Assembly (NCBI RefSeq): GCF_000285555.1
Contig: NZ_HE610998.1
Span: 14,300 to 78,299 of the forward strand
Direction: 5' to 3'
DNA from: Kurthia massiliensis
Lineage (GTDB): Bacteria; Bacillota; Bacilli; Bacillales_A; Planococcaceae
Length of the DNA stretch: 64,000 bases
Shown: positions 8,635-17,850 of the stretch, in pieces
How positions within the stretch are numbered: position 1 is the stretch's first letter
Layout: each line of letters opens with the position of its first letter
The notes under the pieces: generated by a model
Told to the model about the DNA's origin: nothing
Seen by the model: the letters and a program-made list of their open reading frames with translations, nothing else
Database searches by the model: none
Program-made: the position numbers and the translations under genes

Positions 8635-9975
8635 TGTTAATCCTAAACGTTTCATCCGATATTGCAAACTTTGACGGCTAAGACCCAGTTGCTTCGCGGC
8701 AAGCGTAATATGATGTTGTGTTTCAGCTAATGTTTTTTCAATAATCACGCGTTCTGCATCTAGCAATTGATCTTTCAATGCTTTTGATGTATCCGCTTCA
8801 TATTGAACGATTTGAGGTGCCACTTGCTGCATACGGAAATAATACGGCAAATGAATATCATCAATAATCGTTTCATATTCCATTGCGTTCATCGCGGATT
8901 CAATCGCATGTTCAAGCTCACGTACATTCCCCTGCCAATGATGTGCCATAAAGTGCGCACGTACCGCTGGCGAAATGGCTGTCACTTCCATTTGTAATAG
9001 GTTATTATACTTTTGAATAAACGCCGTAACGAGTTCATCTAAATCTTCTAAACGCTCACGAAGTGGAGGCAACATTAATGTCACGACAGCTAAACGGTAA
9101 TACAAATCTTTTCGCAATTGCTCCTGTTGAATTAACGCAAACGGATCTTCATTAATCGTCGCAATAACACGAACGTCTACATCTATTTCTTGCAAACCAC
9201 CAATACGCCTTACCTTTTTTTCTTGCAGTACGCGTAGCAACTTTGCTTGTAAATGTGGAGCTAACGAATTCACTTCATCTAATAACAACGTTCCACCATT
9301 CGCTTGTTCAAATAAACCTGGGCGATCCGCTGCGTCAGTGAAGGCGCCTTTCACCGTCCCAAACAAAATGCTCTCCATTAGTGCTTCTGGCAACGCTGCA
9401 CAGTTTTGCGTAATGAGTGGCTTTTGACGACGGTCACTCGCATCGTGAATGCTTTGCACGAATAACTCTTTCCCTGTGCCTGTTTCTCCAACGAGTAAAA
9501 TACTCGATGACGTACGTGCCGCGCGCTTCGCTAATTCAACGACTTCGCGTAAGCCACCTGTACGCCCGATAATTTGATCAAAATGAAATGTTGTCTGTTG
9601 CGCTTGCTTTTGATGACGCAACAGACGTTCCATTTTCGTGACATCTGTCGCGATTTCTACAACCGCTACGACTTCGCCTTGTGCCATGAGTGGATATGTA
9701 TTATTCATCGTCATAATTTCACGACCGATGTTGTTATAATATTTTTGTTTTACATTTAAAATAGGTGTTTTCGTTTCTAATACTGTCAACAACGTACTAT
9801 GTTCATTTTCTTGAAATTGAAAAACATCTTGCACGTTATGATGCAACACATCGCGGACATCCATCGCTTCTAACTGCGACATTTTATCGTTATAGACGAT
9901 TGTTTGACCATTTGCGTCAATCATATGCACACCGACATTTAACTTTTCAATCGTTTGTAATAATAAGTTTTCCAT
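8632..9975 (-). CDS. rocR: RocR-like sigma-54-dependent activator
   Basis: A sigma-54 enhancer-binding protein, probably activating rocD, which is transcribed divergently. The ATG at 9975 (447 aa) follows GGGGAGGTG; an ATG at 9990 lies upstream of that site. A PAS domain (about residues 5-110) leads to an AAA+ domain (about 135-365) with Walker A GETGTGKE, the sigma-54 loop as GAFTDA, Walker B GGTLLLDEVNSL and the R-finger region LYYRLAVVTL. The C-terminal Fis-type helix-turn-helix ends AAKQLGLSRQSLQYRMKR. The loop is GAFTDA, not the textbook GAFTGA. The ligand would be ornithine or arginine by analogy with Bacillus RocR; this is inferred. Confidence 0.88.
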   Translation of the reverse strand: MENLLLQTIEKLNVGVHMIDANGQTIVYNDKMSQLEAMDVRDVLHHNVQDVFQFQENEHSTLLTVLETKTPILNVKQKYYNNIGREIMTMNNTYPLMAQGEVVAVVEIATDVTKMERLLRHQKQAQQTTFHFDQIIGRTGGLREVVELAKRAARTSSSILLVGETGTGKELFVQSIHDASDRRQKPLITQNCAALPEALMESILFGTVKGAFTDAADRPGLFEQANGGTLLLDEVNSLAPHLQAKLLRVLQEKKVRRIGGLQEIDVDVRVIATINEDPFALIQQEQLRKDLYYRLAVVTLMLPPLRERLEDLDELVTAFIQKYNNLLQMEVTAISPAVRAHFMAHHWQGNVRELEHAIESAMNAMEYETIIDDIHLPYYFRMQQVAPQIVQYEADTSKALKDQLLDAERVIIEKTLAETQHHITLAAKQLGLSRQSLQYRMKRLGLT

Positions 9976-10042
9976 ATGACACCTCCCCATACAACATCAT
10001 AGCAAAAAAATTTGGCATTTTTCTTATTTTCACTATATTTTT

Positions 10043-10056
10043 CGCAAAATTTTTAT
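10043..10056 (+). promoter_or_regulatory. Candidate upstream activator site for RocR-like protein
   Basis: CGCAAAATTTTTAT lies about 45 bp upstream of the -24 element. The same 14 bases occur at 25275-25288, just upstream of the second RocR-like gene. A related A/T-rich partial palindrome (GCAAAAAAATTTGGC) lies at about 10003-10017. Binding is inferred from identity, position and the shared recognition helix. Confidence 0.5.
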
Positions 10057-10099
10057 TTTTCTTACTTTAAGGCTTGTTGTTATGACGTCGTTTGATAAC

Positions 10100-10116
10100 T
10101 TGGCACAGTTCTTGCA
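10100..10116 (+). promoter_or_regulatory. Sigma-54 promoter of rocD
   Basis: TTGGCAC-N5-TTGCA, with GG and GC exactly 10 bases apart, matches the -24/-12 consensus. It lies about 40 bases before the rocD start, next to a gene for a sigma-54 activator. Confidence 0.92.
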
Positions 10117-10153
10117 TCTATAATTAGTAAGTATATGAAAAGGACGTGATGAA

Positions 10154-11353
10154 ATGAAAACAACATCTATCATTGCAACGACGAATCGATTAGGTGCGCA
10201 TAATTATGAACCGTTACCGATCGTTATTGAACGAGCAGAAGGTGTCTGGGTATATGATGTCGATGGCAATCGCTATCTAGATATGCTCTCTGCTTATTCA
10301 GCATTAAATCAAGGTCATCGCCACCCTAAAATTATTGACGCCTTAATTGCACAATCACAAAAGGTAACACTTACTTCACGCGCTTTTCACAACGATCAAC
10401 TTGCACCGTTTTATGAAAAACTAACGGCCATGACTGGAAAAACTAAAGTCTTACCGATGAACACTGGCGCCGAAGCGGTGGAGTCTGCGATTAAAATTGC
10501 GCGACGATGGGCGTATGACGTAAAAGGCGTCGCTACTGATCAAGCTGAAATTATCGGCTGCCTCGGTAACTTTCACGGGCGTACAATGGGCGCTTTATCG
10601 CTTTCGTCAGAAGCGGAATATCAACGTGGCTTCGGACCGATGTTATCCGGTTTCAAAAATGTACCTTATGGCGACATTGAGGCACTCGAACAAGCAATTA
10701 CGCCAAATACAGCAGCGTTTATCGTCGAACCGATTCAAGGAGAAGCGGGCATTATCATTCCTCCTGCTGGCTATTTAAAAGCGGCGGCACAACTTTGCCA
10801 ACAACATCAAGTGTTGCTCATTTGCGATGAAATTCAAACCGGTCTAGCACGTACCGGAAAATTATTTGCTTATGAGTGGGAAGATATTGTGCCCGATATG
10901 TTACTCCTCGGAAAAGCATTAGGTGGCGGCGTTATGCCCATTTCAGCGGTTATTGCGAACGATGATATTTTAGGGGTACTAAATCCTGGTTCTCACGGCT
11001 CTACATTTGGCGGGAATCCGCTTGCTTGTGCGGTCGCGGTCGCTGCGCTAGACGTGATCGAACAAGAACAACTAGCGAATCGCTCACTAGCACTCGGTGA
11101 TTATTTACAACAACAGTTAACAACCATCCAACACTCAAGTATTCAACAAGTGCGCGGAAAAGGCTTACTCATCGGCATTCAATTAGACCGTGCAGCACGA
11201 CCATTTTGTGAAGCGCTCATGAAGCAAGGTGTCCTTTGCAAAGAAACGCATGATACGGTCATTCGCTTTGCCCCACCACTAACGATTACACGTGAAGAAC
11301 TAGATTGGGCCATCGAAAAAATTCGACTTGTTTTTCAAGAAGTTCATGAATAA
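10154..11353 (+). CDS. rocD: Ornithine aminotransferase
   Basis: A PLP-dependent enzyme converting ornithine and 2-oxoglutarate to glutamate semialdehyde and glutamate in arginine catabolism. The 399 aa match the family's usual length. The class III aminotransferase signature is visible: [15 protein letters not shown] with Asp225-Glu226, and the PLP lysine Lys254 in [27 protein letters not shown] and [15 protein letters not shown] are also typical. The start is set by AAAAGGACGTG upstream. It appears to be a single gene driven by the sigma-54 promoter at 10100. Confidence 0.96.
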   Translation: MKTTSIIATTNRLGAHNYEPLPIVIERAEGVWVYDVDGNRYLDMLSAYSALNQGHRHPKIIDALIAQSQKVTLTSRAFHNDQLAPFYEKLTAMTGKTKVLPMNTGAEAVESAIKIARRWAYDVKGVATDQAEIIGCLGNFHGRTMGALSLSSEAEYQRGFGPMLSGFKNVPYGDIEALEQAITPNTAAFIVEPIQGEAGIIIPPAGYLKAAAQLCQQHQVLLICDEIQTGLARTGKLFAYEWEDIVPDMLLLGKALGGGVMPISAVIANDDILGVLNPGSHGSTFGGNPLACAVAVAALDVIEQEQLANRSLALGDYLQQQLTTIQHSSIQQVRGKGLLIGIQLDRAARPFCEALMKQGVLCKETHDTVIRFAPPLTITREELDWAIEKIRLVFQEVHE

Positions 11354-11369
11354 CTGCTAATATAAACAT

Positions 11370-11412
11370 AAACCACCTGTTTCTAGTATGACATGAGAAA
11401 CAGGTGGTTTTA
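11370..11412 (+). terminator. Terminator after rocD
   Basis: AAACCACCTGTTTCT / AGAAACAGGTGGTTT, a perfect 15-bp stem followed by TTT. Confidence 0.85.
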
Positions 11413-11585
11413 CTTTGCCACTATATAGTGTTTTTACCTATTAAAAATACTTTCAAAGATGTGCTCCTACGAAGAAATGATAAAATGCCATCACTTGAAT
11501 AAACGCTTTTTTCTCCACACGTTCATTCGTTCTAGCCCATCATCTTCCATCGCAAGCGTTTGTATAACGTCTAAAATGCAATAAA

Positions 11586-11613
11586 AAAACGACTCCATCA
11601 AGAGTCGCTTTTT
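11586..11613 (-). terminator. Terminator of the SMR efflux operon
   Basis: On the minus strand GCGACTC / GAGTCGT forms a stem followed by seven T, directly after the last SMR gene. Confidence 0.85.
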
Positions 11614-11925
11614 TTAAGCAATTAATTTAAGGCCAATCACCGACGCTAAGATGAGCGCGATAAAGCATAGGCGTGCAATGCTTTTTGATTCTCCATAGAA
11701 AATCATACCGATTAATGCCGCGCCTACTGTACCGATACCCGTCCAAATCGCGTAACTCATACCCATCGGTAACGTTAACATGGCGTATTTTAATAATGAA
11801 AAACTAATCGCAAATCCGACAATCATCACAATGAGACCGCGTTTATCACGACGCGCTAACATATTCATGCCATTGACACCGAGTACTTCTGCTAATCCAG
11901 CAACAATTAATGCAAGCCATGCCAT
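11614..11925 (-). CDS. SMR family efflux subunit (YvdR-like)
   Basis: A 103-aa small multidrug resistance protein with four membrane segments. AWLALIVAGLAEVLGVNGM carries the conserved membrane-embedded Glu of helix 1, and SYAIWTGIGTVGAALIGM is the SMR helix-3 signature. The ATG at 11925 follows AAAAGGAGG inside the end of the upstream SMR gene and overlaps its stop region, so the two are coupled and likely form a heterodimer, as in Bacillus YvdS/YvdR or EbrAB. Substrate unknown. Confidence 0.9.
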   Translation of the reverse strand: MAWLALIVAGLAEVLGVNGMNMLARRDKRGLIVMIVGFAISFSLLKYAMLTLPMGMSYAIWTGIGTVGAALIGMIFYGESKSIARLCFIALILASVIGLKLIA

Positions 11926-11926
11926 G

Positions 11927-12253
11927 TTAAGCCGCCTCCTTTTCACCTGTTACAAGTTTTAAGCCAATGACACCGATCAGTAACGTCGCAATGAATAAAA
12001 TTTTCAACCAGCTAAACGGCTCGTCTAAAAAAATCATCCCAACCGCGACCGTTCCTGCTGTTCCGATACCGGTAAATACCGCATATACCGTTGCGACGGG
12101 CAGTTGCGCAGTCGCCTTCATAATTAAATAGAAGGAAATGACGATTAACGCAATCGTTCCGCCCCATTCTAAAAACGTTTCTGATGCTTTTAAGCCAAAC
12201 ACCCATAATATTTCAACAATCCCTGCTCCTAATACGTACAACCAGTTTTTCAT
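11927..12253 (-). CDS. SMR family efflux subunit (YvdS-like)
   Basis: A 108-aa SMR protein with four membrane segments. WLYVLGAGIVEILWVFGLK has the helix-1 Glu and TVYAVFTGIGTAGTVAVGMI the helix-3 signature. The ATG at 12253 (MKNWLY) lies 8 bases after AAGGAG; earlier GTG/ATG codons sit too close to that site. It begins within the end of the TetR gene, so regulator and both subunits form one operon in the order tetR-smr-smr, as in Bacillus yvdTSR. Confidence 0.9.
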   Translation of the reverse strand: MKNWLYVLGAGIVEILWVFGLKASETFLEWGGTIALIVISFYLIMKATAQLPVATVYAVFTGIGTAGTVAVGMIFLDEPFSWLKILFIATLLIGVIGLKLVTGEKEAA

Positions 12254-12258
12254 GATCA

Positions 12259-12804
12259 TCACTCCTTTTCAACGCCGCGCCAGAAAACGGTATAACTCGC
12301 TTCTAGTCGCTCTTCAGCGCGTGTCGTATCTCCATAAAGCAATTCGACAAATATGCTATCTAACACCGCTAAGTAACTTTTCGCAATGAGTTGCGGTGAT
12401 AATTGTTTCGTCACATCAGCATCGGCAAACAATGTTGTTGCTAACGCTTCAATATGATCTAAATATTGATGGACACGCTCCATCACTTGTTCATATAAAT
12501 GTTGGGGTGGAAAGAACATCATTCGTAGCCAAAATTTTGTAGCTTCATTTTGTTGATAACGTTGAATGTAGTGCGTCAATAACTGTTTAAAATCTTTCGG
12601 CATTTCTGCTTCAATAAATGCTAACTCTGCTTCTCGACACGCGTCACAAACAGCTAAAAACAATGCATCTTTATTTTTGAAGTGCGTATAAATCGATTGT
12701 TTTTTAATACCGACAACATCGGCAATCATCGACATCGAGGCCCCTTCATAACCGTGTTCGGCAAACGTCTTTAACCCTGCTGCCATAATATCCGATTTCG
12801 TCAT
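12259..12804 (-). CDS. TetR family repressor of the SMR operon
   Basis: A 181-aa TetR-type regulator. The N-terminal helix-turn-helix spans about residues 8-50 (FAEHGYEGASMSMIADVVGIK, then SIYTHFKNKDALFLAV, a typical recognition helix). The C-terminal ligand domain is variable. It is the first gene of the efflux operon and overlaps the first SMR gene at its stop. The palindrome at 12819-12830 lies between its promoter region and ribosome binding site, as expected for autorepression released by an exported drug. Confidence 0.92.
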   Translation of the reverse strand: MTKSDIMAAGLKTFAEHGYEGASMSMIADVVGIKKQSIYTHFKNKDALFLAVCDACREAELAFIEAEMPKDFKQLLTHYIQRYQQNEATKFWLRMMFFPPQHLYEQVMERVHQYLDHIEALATTLFADADVTKQLSPQLIAKSYLAVLDSIFVELLYGDTTRAEERLEASYTVFWRGVEKE

Positions 12805-12818
12805 TTGCTCATCTCCTT

Positions 12819-12830
12819 ACGAACGTTCGT
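12819..12830. promoter_or_regulatory. TetR operator
   Basis: ACGAACGTTCGT is a perfect 12-bp palindrome just upstream of the TetR ribosome binding site and downstream of a TTTACG-N17-TATGAT promoter on the minus strand. ACGAACGTTCGT-like sites are typical for TetR/AcrR repressors. Confidence 0.75.
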
Positions 12831-12910
12831 CAGTTTATAAATTCATCATAGCACGCGTCACACAATTCGTAAAGGATTTTGCTATAATGAAATGAAAGAG
12901 GTGTGATGAC

Positions 12911-13135
12911 ATGGAAACATTATTACGTGATATTGCGCAATTTAATCGTGATTATACGAAGTGGCAAAATACATTGACCGATGTTGCATTACATGAAGCG
13001 ATTCAAGAAGCAAAACGTCTGCATTATGTAATCGGCATTTCGAGTACACTTATCGATGGAGAATGTGAAGTAACATTTTCTGTTGGAGACTTAGTTTTAA
13101 CAGAAGCAGGACAAGCATATTTAGCCCAAGCATAA
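12911..13135 (+). CDS. Hypothetical protein, 74 aa
   Basis: Not recognised. It is divergent from the TetR operon, with GAGGTGTG before the ATG and a TATAAT at about 12881. The first half is helical; the second half looks like a small beta region (CEVTFSVGDLVLTEAGQAYL). No membrane segment. It is followed at once by a strong terminator, so it is a complete single gene. Confidence 0.72.
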   Translation: METLLRDIAQFNRDYTKWQNTLTDVALHEAIQEAKRLHYVIGISSTLIDGECEVTFSVGDLVLTEAGQAYLAQA

Positions 13136-13174
13136 AAAAGGAGTTGCAACGTATTTATTGCAACTCCTTTTTTT
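13134..13174. terminator. Bidirectional terminator between convergent genes
   Basis: AAAAAAGGAGTTGCAA / TTGCAACTCCTTTTTTT, serving the 74-aa gene and the facing BASS transporter. Confidence 0.9.
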
Positions 13175-14096
13175 GCTGTAAAATGATGCGACTAAATAAT
13201 GATGCGAGTAATTGTTGAAATAACATACCCATGACAACAGGAAGTACGACACTTGATGAGAAATATGTGCTGGCAACGACTGCCCCGACACTAATGTTGC
13301 GCATACCACCTGTGTACATAAACGTCGTCATTAAGTCATAACGTTTAAATACATATTTTCCGATGAGTAGTGCTAAGCCATATCCTAATACGGCCATTAT
13401 GAAAACGGCAAGCATAATTCCTAATAATCGCCACGTAAAATCATGAAATAGCGGTGTCGTGACGCTACCATTCAACATTACGATGAAAAAAATCGACATT
13501 TTAGAAAGAGGTGCTAATTTCGGCCCCCACGACGATTTTAAACGTCCCTTTGTCACTTCATTTAACAACATACCAAATAAAGAAGGTAAAACAATCATCC
13601 ATAATAAGTCGAGCATGAGACCGACATTATCAATATGAATCGTTTCCCCCGCAAATATTTTAAGCGTGAGCGGAACAAGAATTGGTGACAGCAACGTGTC
13701 AATTAAAATAATCGTTAACCCGAGTGCTGCCTCTCCTCTGCACATCGAAATCCAAACAAAGCTCGTTACCCCTGTTGGAATGGCCATCGCTAAAATAAAA
13801 CCGAGTTGGATGTGCGCATCATCAAATAATAAATGAGAACTTCCAATCGCAATGAGTGGCATTAATACGTGTATGTATACGAGGACAGCGATGACGAACA
13901 ACGGATGCGACAAAAAGGTACGCATACTTTTAACGTTGAGCGACAAACTACTCACAAACGTCATAAATGCAAATATAAATGGCACGAGATAGACGTAATG
14001 TGAGATGTGTGAACCGAGCAAAATCCCGACAATCAAACTGACCGGTGTTAAGATCGGCATAAAGCGCTCTACAATATGATTCAATATAGAGAACAA
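13155..14096 (-). CDS. Bile acid:sodium symporter (BASS) family transporter
   Basis: A polytopic sodium-coupled transporter with about nine to ten hydrophobic segments. MAIPTGVTSFVWISMCRGE and LIDTLLSPILVPL match the conserved BASS core helices, similar to Bacillus YocS. A TTG at 14096 (MFSILNHIVERF, 313 aa) is preferred because AAGGAA lies 7 bases upstream; the TTG at 14120 would overlap that site. The substrate is unlikely to be bile acid in this setting; pantoate or a 2-oxo acid is possible but unproven. Confidence 0.85.
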   Translation of the reverse strand: MFSILNHIVERFMPILTPVSLIVGILLGSHISHYVYLVPFIFAFMTFVSSLSLNVKSMRTFLSHPLFVIAVLVYIHVLMPLIAIGSSHLLFDDAHIQLGFILAMAIPTGVTSFVWISMCRGEAALGLTIILIDTLLSPILVPLTLKIFAGETIHIDNVGLMLDLLWMIVLPSLFGMLLNEVTKGRLKSSWGPKLAPLSKMSIFFIVMLNGSVTTPLFHDFTWRLLGIMLAVFIMAVLGYGLALLIGKYVFKRYDLMTTFMYTGGMRNISVGAVVASTYFSSSVVLPVVMGMLFQQLLASLFSRIILQQKKELQ

Positions 14097-14290
14097 ATAA
14101 TCGTTCCTTTCCTTCAACAATAGTCATTTTTGTAAAATACCCTTTTCTTATTTGAACAGTATACTATTAAAAAAATAGTTCATCAGAAATATTACTGTAA
14201 ATAGCATTTATGTATGATTTTACAGCGAAAAATATACATCTAATATATTACATACTTTTATAAAAAAGTTATTTTCCTATGAAAATTGTA

Positions 14291-14319
14291 TTGAATGTTA
14301 AGAATTGTCAGAATATAAT
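14291..14319 (+). promoter_or_regulatory. Sigma-A promoter of the alanine symporter gene
   Basis: TTGAAT-N17-TATAAT, 45 bases before the ATG at 14364. Confidence 0.75.
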
Positions 14320-14363
14320 GTAATCTATAGTTACAACAATAATGAATAACAGAGGTGAAGCAG

Positions 14364-15830
14364 ATGGAAGAATTGTTAACGAAAATTAACGACACGCTAT
14401 GGAGCCCAGTCATGATCTACGGGATTCTTGTTGTCGGCCTTATTTTTACGTTTTTAACGCGCTTTGTACAAGTACGATTTTTCAAAGACATGTTTGTACA
14501 ATTAGCAAAAGGTGAAAAATCATCCGCCGGTGTCTCTTCTTTTGAGGCAATGGCAATGGCGTTATCAGGACGTATCGGTGTCGGTAACATTGCTGGTACC
14601 GCAACAGCGATCGCATTTGGTGGTCCTGGTGCTATTTTCTGGATGTGGGTATTAGGTTTTATCGGTGCTGCAACAGCATACGTTGAATCAACACTTGCAC
14701 AAATTTACAAAGATGAAAAAGATGGTGTTTATCGCGGTGGTCCTGCATACTACATTTACAAATTTACACAAAAAAAATGGCTCGGTATGATTTTCGCGGT
14801 CGTTGGTGTCGCTGCGATGGCCATCTTAATGCCAACGGTTCAATCAAACTCAATCGCTGTCGCAATGGATAACGCTTTTAACATTCCAGCGTGGGTTTCT
14901 GGCGCATTTTTAGTTGTATTTATCGGTGTTATTATTATCGGTGGTGTTAAACGTATTGCAACAGCCGCATCTATTATCGTTCCATTTATGGCAGGCGCCT
15001 ACATTTTAGTGGCAATTATTATTATCATTATGAATGTTGATCAAATTCCAAATGTATTTGGCTTAATTTTCTCAAGTGCATTCGGTGCAAACGAAATGTT
15101 TAGCGGTATTTTAGGTGCTGCTATTGCATGGGGTGTCAAACGTGGTATTTATGCCAACGAGGCAGGTCAAGGTACAGGGCCTCACCACGCTGCTGCAGCT
15201 GAAGTGTCTCACCCTGTTAAACAAGGCCTTGTACAAGCATTCTCGATTTACTTTGATACATTCTTAGTATGTACAGCAACAGCATTTATCGTTCTATTCA
15301 CAGGTCAATACAACGTTGAATATGAAAGTGGTCCAAAAGCTGGTCAATTCATCGTAGAAAACGTACCAGGTGTCGAAGAAGGTACACCGTTCACACAAGC
15401 AGCGCTTGAATATGCGTTCCCATTAGATGGCTTCGGTTCTGCTTTTGTAGCGATCGCATTATTCTTCTTTGCATTTACAACGATTATGGCGTACTACTAT
15501 ATCGCTGAGACGAACTTAGCCTTCTTCTTAGAAAATAAAACACTGAAATTATCAATTTCTGTGATGCAAGTGATTTTCTTAGCGGGCTTATTCTACGGCT
15601 CTGTAAAAACATCAGATGCCGCATGGACGCTTGGCGATATTGGTCTCGGTTTAATGGTATGGGTAAACGTTATTTCCCTACTCTTCCTTGTGAAACCAAC
15701 GTTAATCGCGTTGCGAGATTATGAACAACAGAAGAAAGAAGGAAAAGACCCAACATTTGACCCTGTAAAACTAGGTATCAAAAATGCAGATTACTGGGAA
15801 AAGAAAAATTCAGGCTACTACGATAAATAG
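14364..15830 (+). CDS. alsT: Sodium:alanine/glycine symporter (AGCS family)
   Basis: An 488-aa amino-acid carrier that imports alanine or glycine with Na+ (or H+). About ten membrane segments are visible. The family signature is clear: FEAMAMALSGRIGVGNIAGTA, GGPGAIFWMWVLGFIGAATAY, and KRGIYANEAGQGTGPHHAAAA. The ATG at 14364 is chosen because AGAGGTG lies 7 bases before it; the GTG at 14355 overlaps this site. It is transcribed alone from the promoter at 14291. Confidence 0.95.
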   Translation: MEELLTKINDTLWSPVMIYGILVVGLIFTFLTRFVQVRFFKDMFVQLAKGEKSSAGVSSFEAMAMALSGRIGVGNIAGTATAIAFGGPGAIFWMWVLGFIGAATAYVESTLAQIYKDEKDGVYRGGPAYYIYKFTQKKWLGMIFAVVGVAAMAILMPTVQSNSIAVAMDNAFNIPAWVSGAFLVVFIGVIIIGGVKRIATAASIIVPFMAGAYILVAIIIIIMNVDQIPNVFGLIFSSAFGANEMFSGILGAAIAWGVKRGIYANEAGQGTGPHHAAAAEVSHPVKQGLVQAFSIYFDTFLVCTATAFIVLFTGQYNVEYESGPKAGQFIVENVPGVEEGTPFTQAALEYAFPLDGFGSAFVAIALFFFAFTTIMAYYYIAETNLAFFLENKTLKLSISVMQVIFLAGLFYGSVKTSDAAWTLGDIGLGLMVWVNVISLLFLVKPTLIALRDYEQQKKEGKDPTFDPVKLGIKNADYWEKKNSGYYDK

Positions 15831-15839
15831 CCTCCTTAT

Positions 15840-15880
15840 AAAAAAGTCTCGAAATCATAATGATTTCGAGACTTTTTTTG
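15840..15880. terminator. Bidirectional terminator
   Basis: AAAAAGTCTCGAAATCA / TGATTTCGAGACTTTTTTT with a 3-base loop, between convergent genes. Confidence 0.9.
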
Positions 15881-15890
15881 GTAAAACAAA

Positions 15891-16985
15891 CTATTTTACG
15901 CCTGGCACCCAGCCGATATTAGCTTTCATTTTTTCCATTAATGGCGCTGGAATGACATTATCACGTGACATATCCATTTCTGTAATCACTTCTTCGCCTG
16001 CTGCGACTTTTTCTACCCAATGCGGTTCGATCAGTAATTCACGACCTAATGCTAGAAGGTCTGCACCTGTTGTCATTGCTTCTTTTGCATCTTCTGGTGA
16101 ATAAATAGAACCGACACCGATAAACGGTACACGATCGTTAATGACTTGTTTTAAGATTTTAATACGATTATCTTTCTCACCGCTATAGCGACGTGCTTCT
16201 GCGCGGAAGTCGCCTAGTGAGATGTGTAAGTAATCTAATGCTTCATCTGCTAAACGATCGACAAGTTGTACGGTTTCATCTAATGTAATGCCGTCTTCTT
16301 CTGGCTCTTCTGGGCTGAAACGATAACCGACGATGAATTCGTCATCTGCGTATTGTGCTTTAGCACGATTTACAGCTGCAATGACTTCTAATGGGAATGT
16401 CATACGTTTTTCAACAGAGCCACCGAAACGGTCTGTACGTTTGTTTGTGAAGCCTGAGAAGAATTGTTGGATTAAGTACGTATTCGCACCGTGAATTTCA
16501 ACGCCGTCAAATCCTGCTTCAATGGCGCGACGTGTCGTTTCACCGAATGCTTCGATAATTTCTTCGATTTCTTCTGTCGTTAATGCACGTGCAACACCGC
16601 CATCAGCTGCAACAGTTTCACTTGCACTGACGATATCGCCATTTGGTACTAATTCACGTACAGCTTGGCGACCACCGTGATAAATTTGTAAAATCGCTTT
16701 TGCACCGCCATCATGAATCGCATCTGCAATACGTTTTAAACTTGCTACATAGTCATCGCTATGCGCAGAAATTTGTCCTGGGAAACCTTTACCACTCGGA
16801 ATCACATAAGCACACGCAGTAATGACTGCACCGACGCCGTATGAGCGCTCACGGTAATATGTAATTTCTGCGTCTGATACGGTATCATCTGCGTTTGCTG
16901 AATAAGTTGTCATTGGAGCCATTACGTAGCGATTACGTAATTTCACGCCGTTTTTCAATGTAAATGGTGTTAAATAAGTTGTCAT
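15891..16985 (-). CDS. NADH-dependent flavin oxidoreductase (old yellow enzyme family)
   Basis: A 364-aa FMN TIM-barrel enzyme of the OYE family, close to Bacillus YqiG-type proteins. RNRYVMAPMTTYSANAD, the substrate-binding HxGR as ILQIYHGGRQA, and the FDGVEIHGANTYLIQQF segment followed by TNKRTDRFGGS are all in place; the phosphate-binding end reads GADLLALGRELLIEP. The ATG at 16985 follows AGAAGGAGTG. It would reduce activated C=C bonds; the natural substrate is unknown. Confidence 0.92.
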   Translation of the reverse strand: MTTYLTPFTLKNGVKLRNRYVMAPMTTYSANADDTVSDAEITYYRERSYGVGAVITACAYVIPSGKGFPGQISAHSDDYVASLKRIADAIHDGGAKAILQIYHGGRQAVRELVPNGDIVSASETVAADGGVARALTTEEIEEIIEAFGETTRRAIEAGFDGVEIHGANTYLIQQFFSGFTNKRTDRFGGSVEKRMTFPLEVIAAVNRAKAQYADDEFIVGYRFSPEEPEEDGITLDETVQLVDRLADEALDYLHISLGDFRAEARRYSGEKDNRIKILKQVINDRVPFIGVGSIYSPEDAKEAMTTGADLLALGRELLIEPHWVEKVAAGEEVITEMDMSRDNVIPAPLMEKMKANIGWVPGVK

Positions 16986-17102
16986 TTCATTCACTCCTTC
17001 TGAAACTAGAGTAAATTGATAGGATTTAAAAGTCAAAGATGATGCTTATAAATAGGCGAAATGCGGTATACCTTCCATAAAAGCATACGAAAGGATGATA
17101 AG

Positions 17103-17810
17103 ATGTCCAACATTTTACAAATTGTATCTTTGCTAAAACAATCAAATCGTACAGTCGTTTTAACAGGTGCTGGTATGTCGACAGAAAGTGGCGTACCCGA
17201 TTTTCGTTCATCAAAAGGTATATGGCAACAAATTGATCCACTTCAAGTCGCAACAGTAGATGCATTAGAAAACGACTATGATACATTCCACCGCTTTTAT
17301 ACGATGCGTCTTCAACAGTTAGCGCAATGTAAACCACATGCTGGTCATATCGCATTAGCACAACTCGAAAAACAAGGTATTATTTCGTTCGTGGCGACAC
17401 AAAATGTCGACGGTTTTCATACGACAGCAGGCTCTACACATGTGGCAGAACTACATGGCAACATTTACGACATTCGTTGTCATTCATGTCATCAACCGCA
17501 TACCGTTCAACAGTTCATCGCAAAAGTCCACTGTACATGTGGCGGTTTATTACGACCCGGTGTTGTGTTGTTCGGTGAATATTTACCGGAGGAGGCATGG
17601 ATTCGGACGTCGCGCGAAATTGAACAAGCAGATGCCGTCATCGTTATTGGTACTAGTTTACAAGTCTCCCCTGTGAACCAATTGCCTTCTATGACACGCG
17701 GGAAAAAGATTTATATCAATATGGAAATTAGTCCAAATGCGATTTTTGATGTAATGATTGAAGGCTCTGCGAAAGAAAATATACTTGCTTTACAGAACGT
17801 ACTAATATAA
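17103..17810 (+). CDS. cobB: Sirtuin, NAD-dependent protein deacylase
   Basis: A 235-aa Sir2-family enzyme that removes acetyl or other acyl groups from lysine using NAD. It has the full motif set: GAGMSTESGVPDFRS, TQNVDGFH (catalytic region), ELHGNIYDIRC, and four zinc cysteines as CHSCH and CTCGG. GTSLQVSPV and IYINME close the NAD site. The ATG at 17103 follows AAAGGATGATAAG. It is divergent from the flavin oxidoreductase gene. Length is typical of bacterial class III/U sirtuins. Confidence 0.94.
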   Translation: MSNILQIVSLLKQSNRTVVLTGAGMSTESGVPDFRSSKGIWQQIDPLQVATVDALENDYDTFHRFYTMRLQQLAQCKPHAGHIALAQLEKQGIISFVATQNVDGFHTTAGSTHVAELHGNIYDIRCHSCHQPHTVQQFIAKVHCTCGGLLRPGVVLFGEYLPEEAWIRTSREIEQADAVIVIGTSLQVSPVNQLPSMTRGKKIYINMEISPNAIFDVMIEGSAKENILALQNVLI

Positions 17811-17845
17811 AAAGGCGCATGCTTTCTAAGCGTGCGCCTTTTTAT
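17809..17845. terminator. Bidirectional terminator
   Basis: AAAAAGGCGCAtGCTT / AAGCgTGCGCCTTTTT between convergent genes. Confidence 0.88.
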
Positions 17846-17850
17846 ATAGA

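Noticed and set aside
10008-10030. TTTGGCATTTTTCTTATT as a second sigma-54 promoter before rocD
   Set aside because: No GC at the -12 position; the site at 10100-10116 is a full match.
11491-11589. Short minus-strand frame (ILDVIQTLAMEDDGLERM to a stop) between rocD and the SMR operon
   Set aside because: Looks slightly protein-like but has no start, no ribosome binding site and only about 30 codons; could be a gene remnant but cannot be supported.
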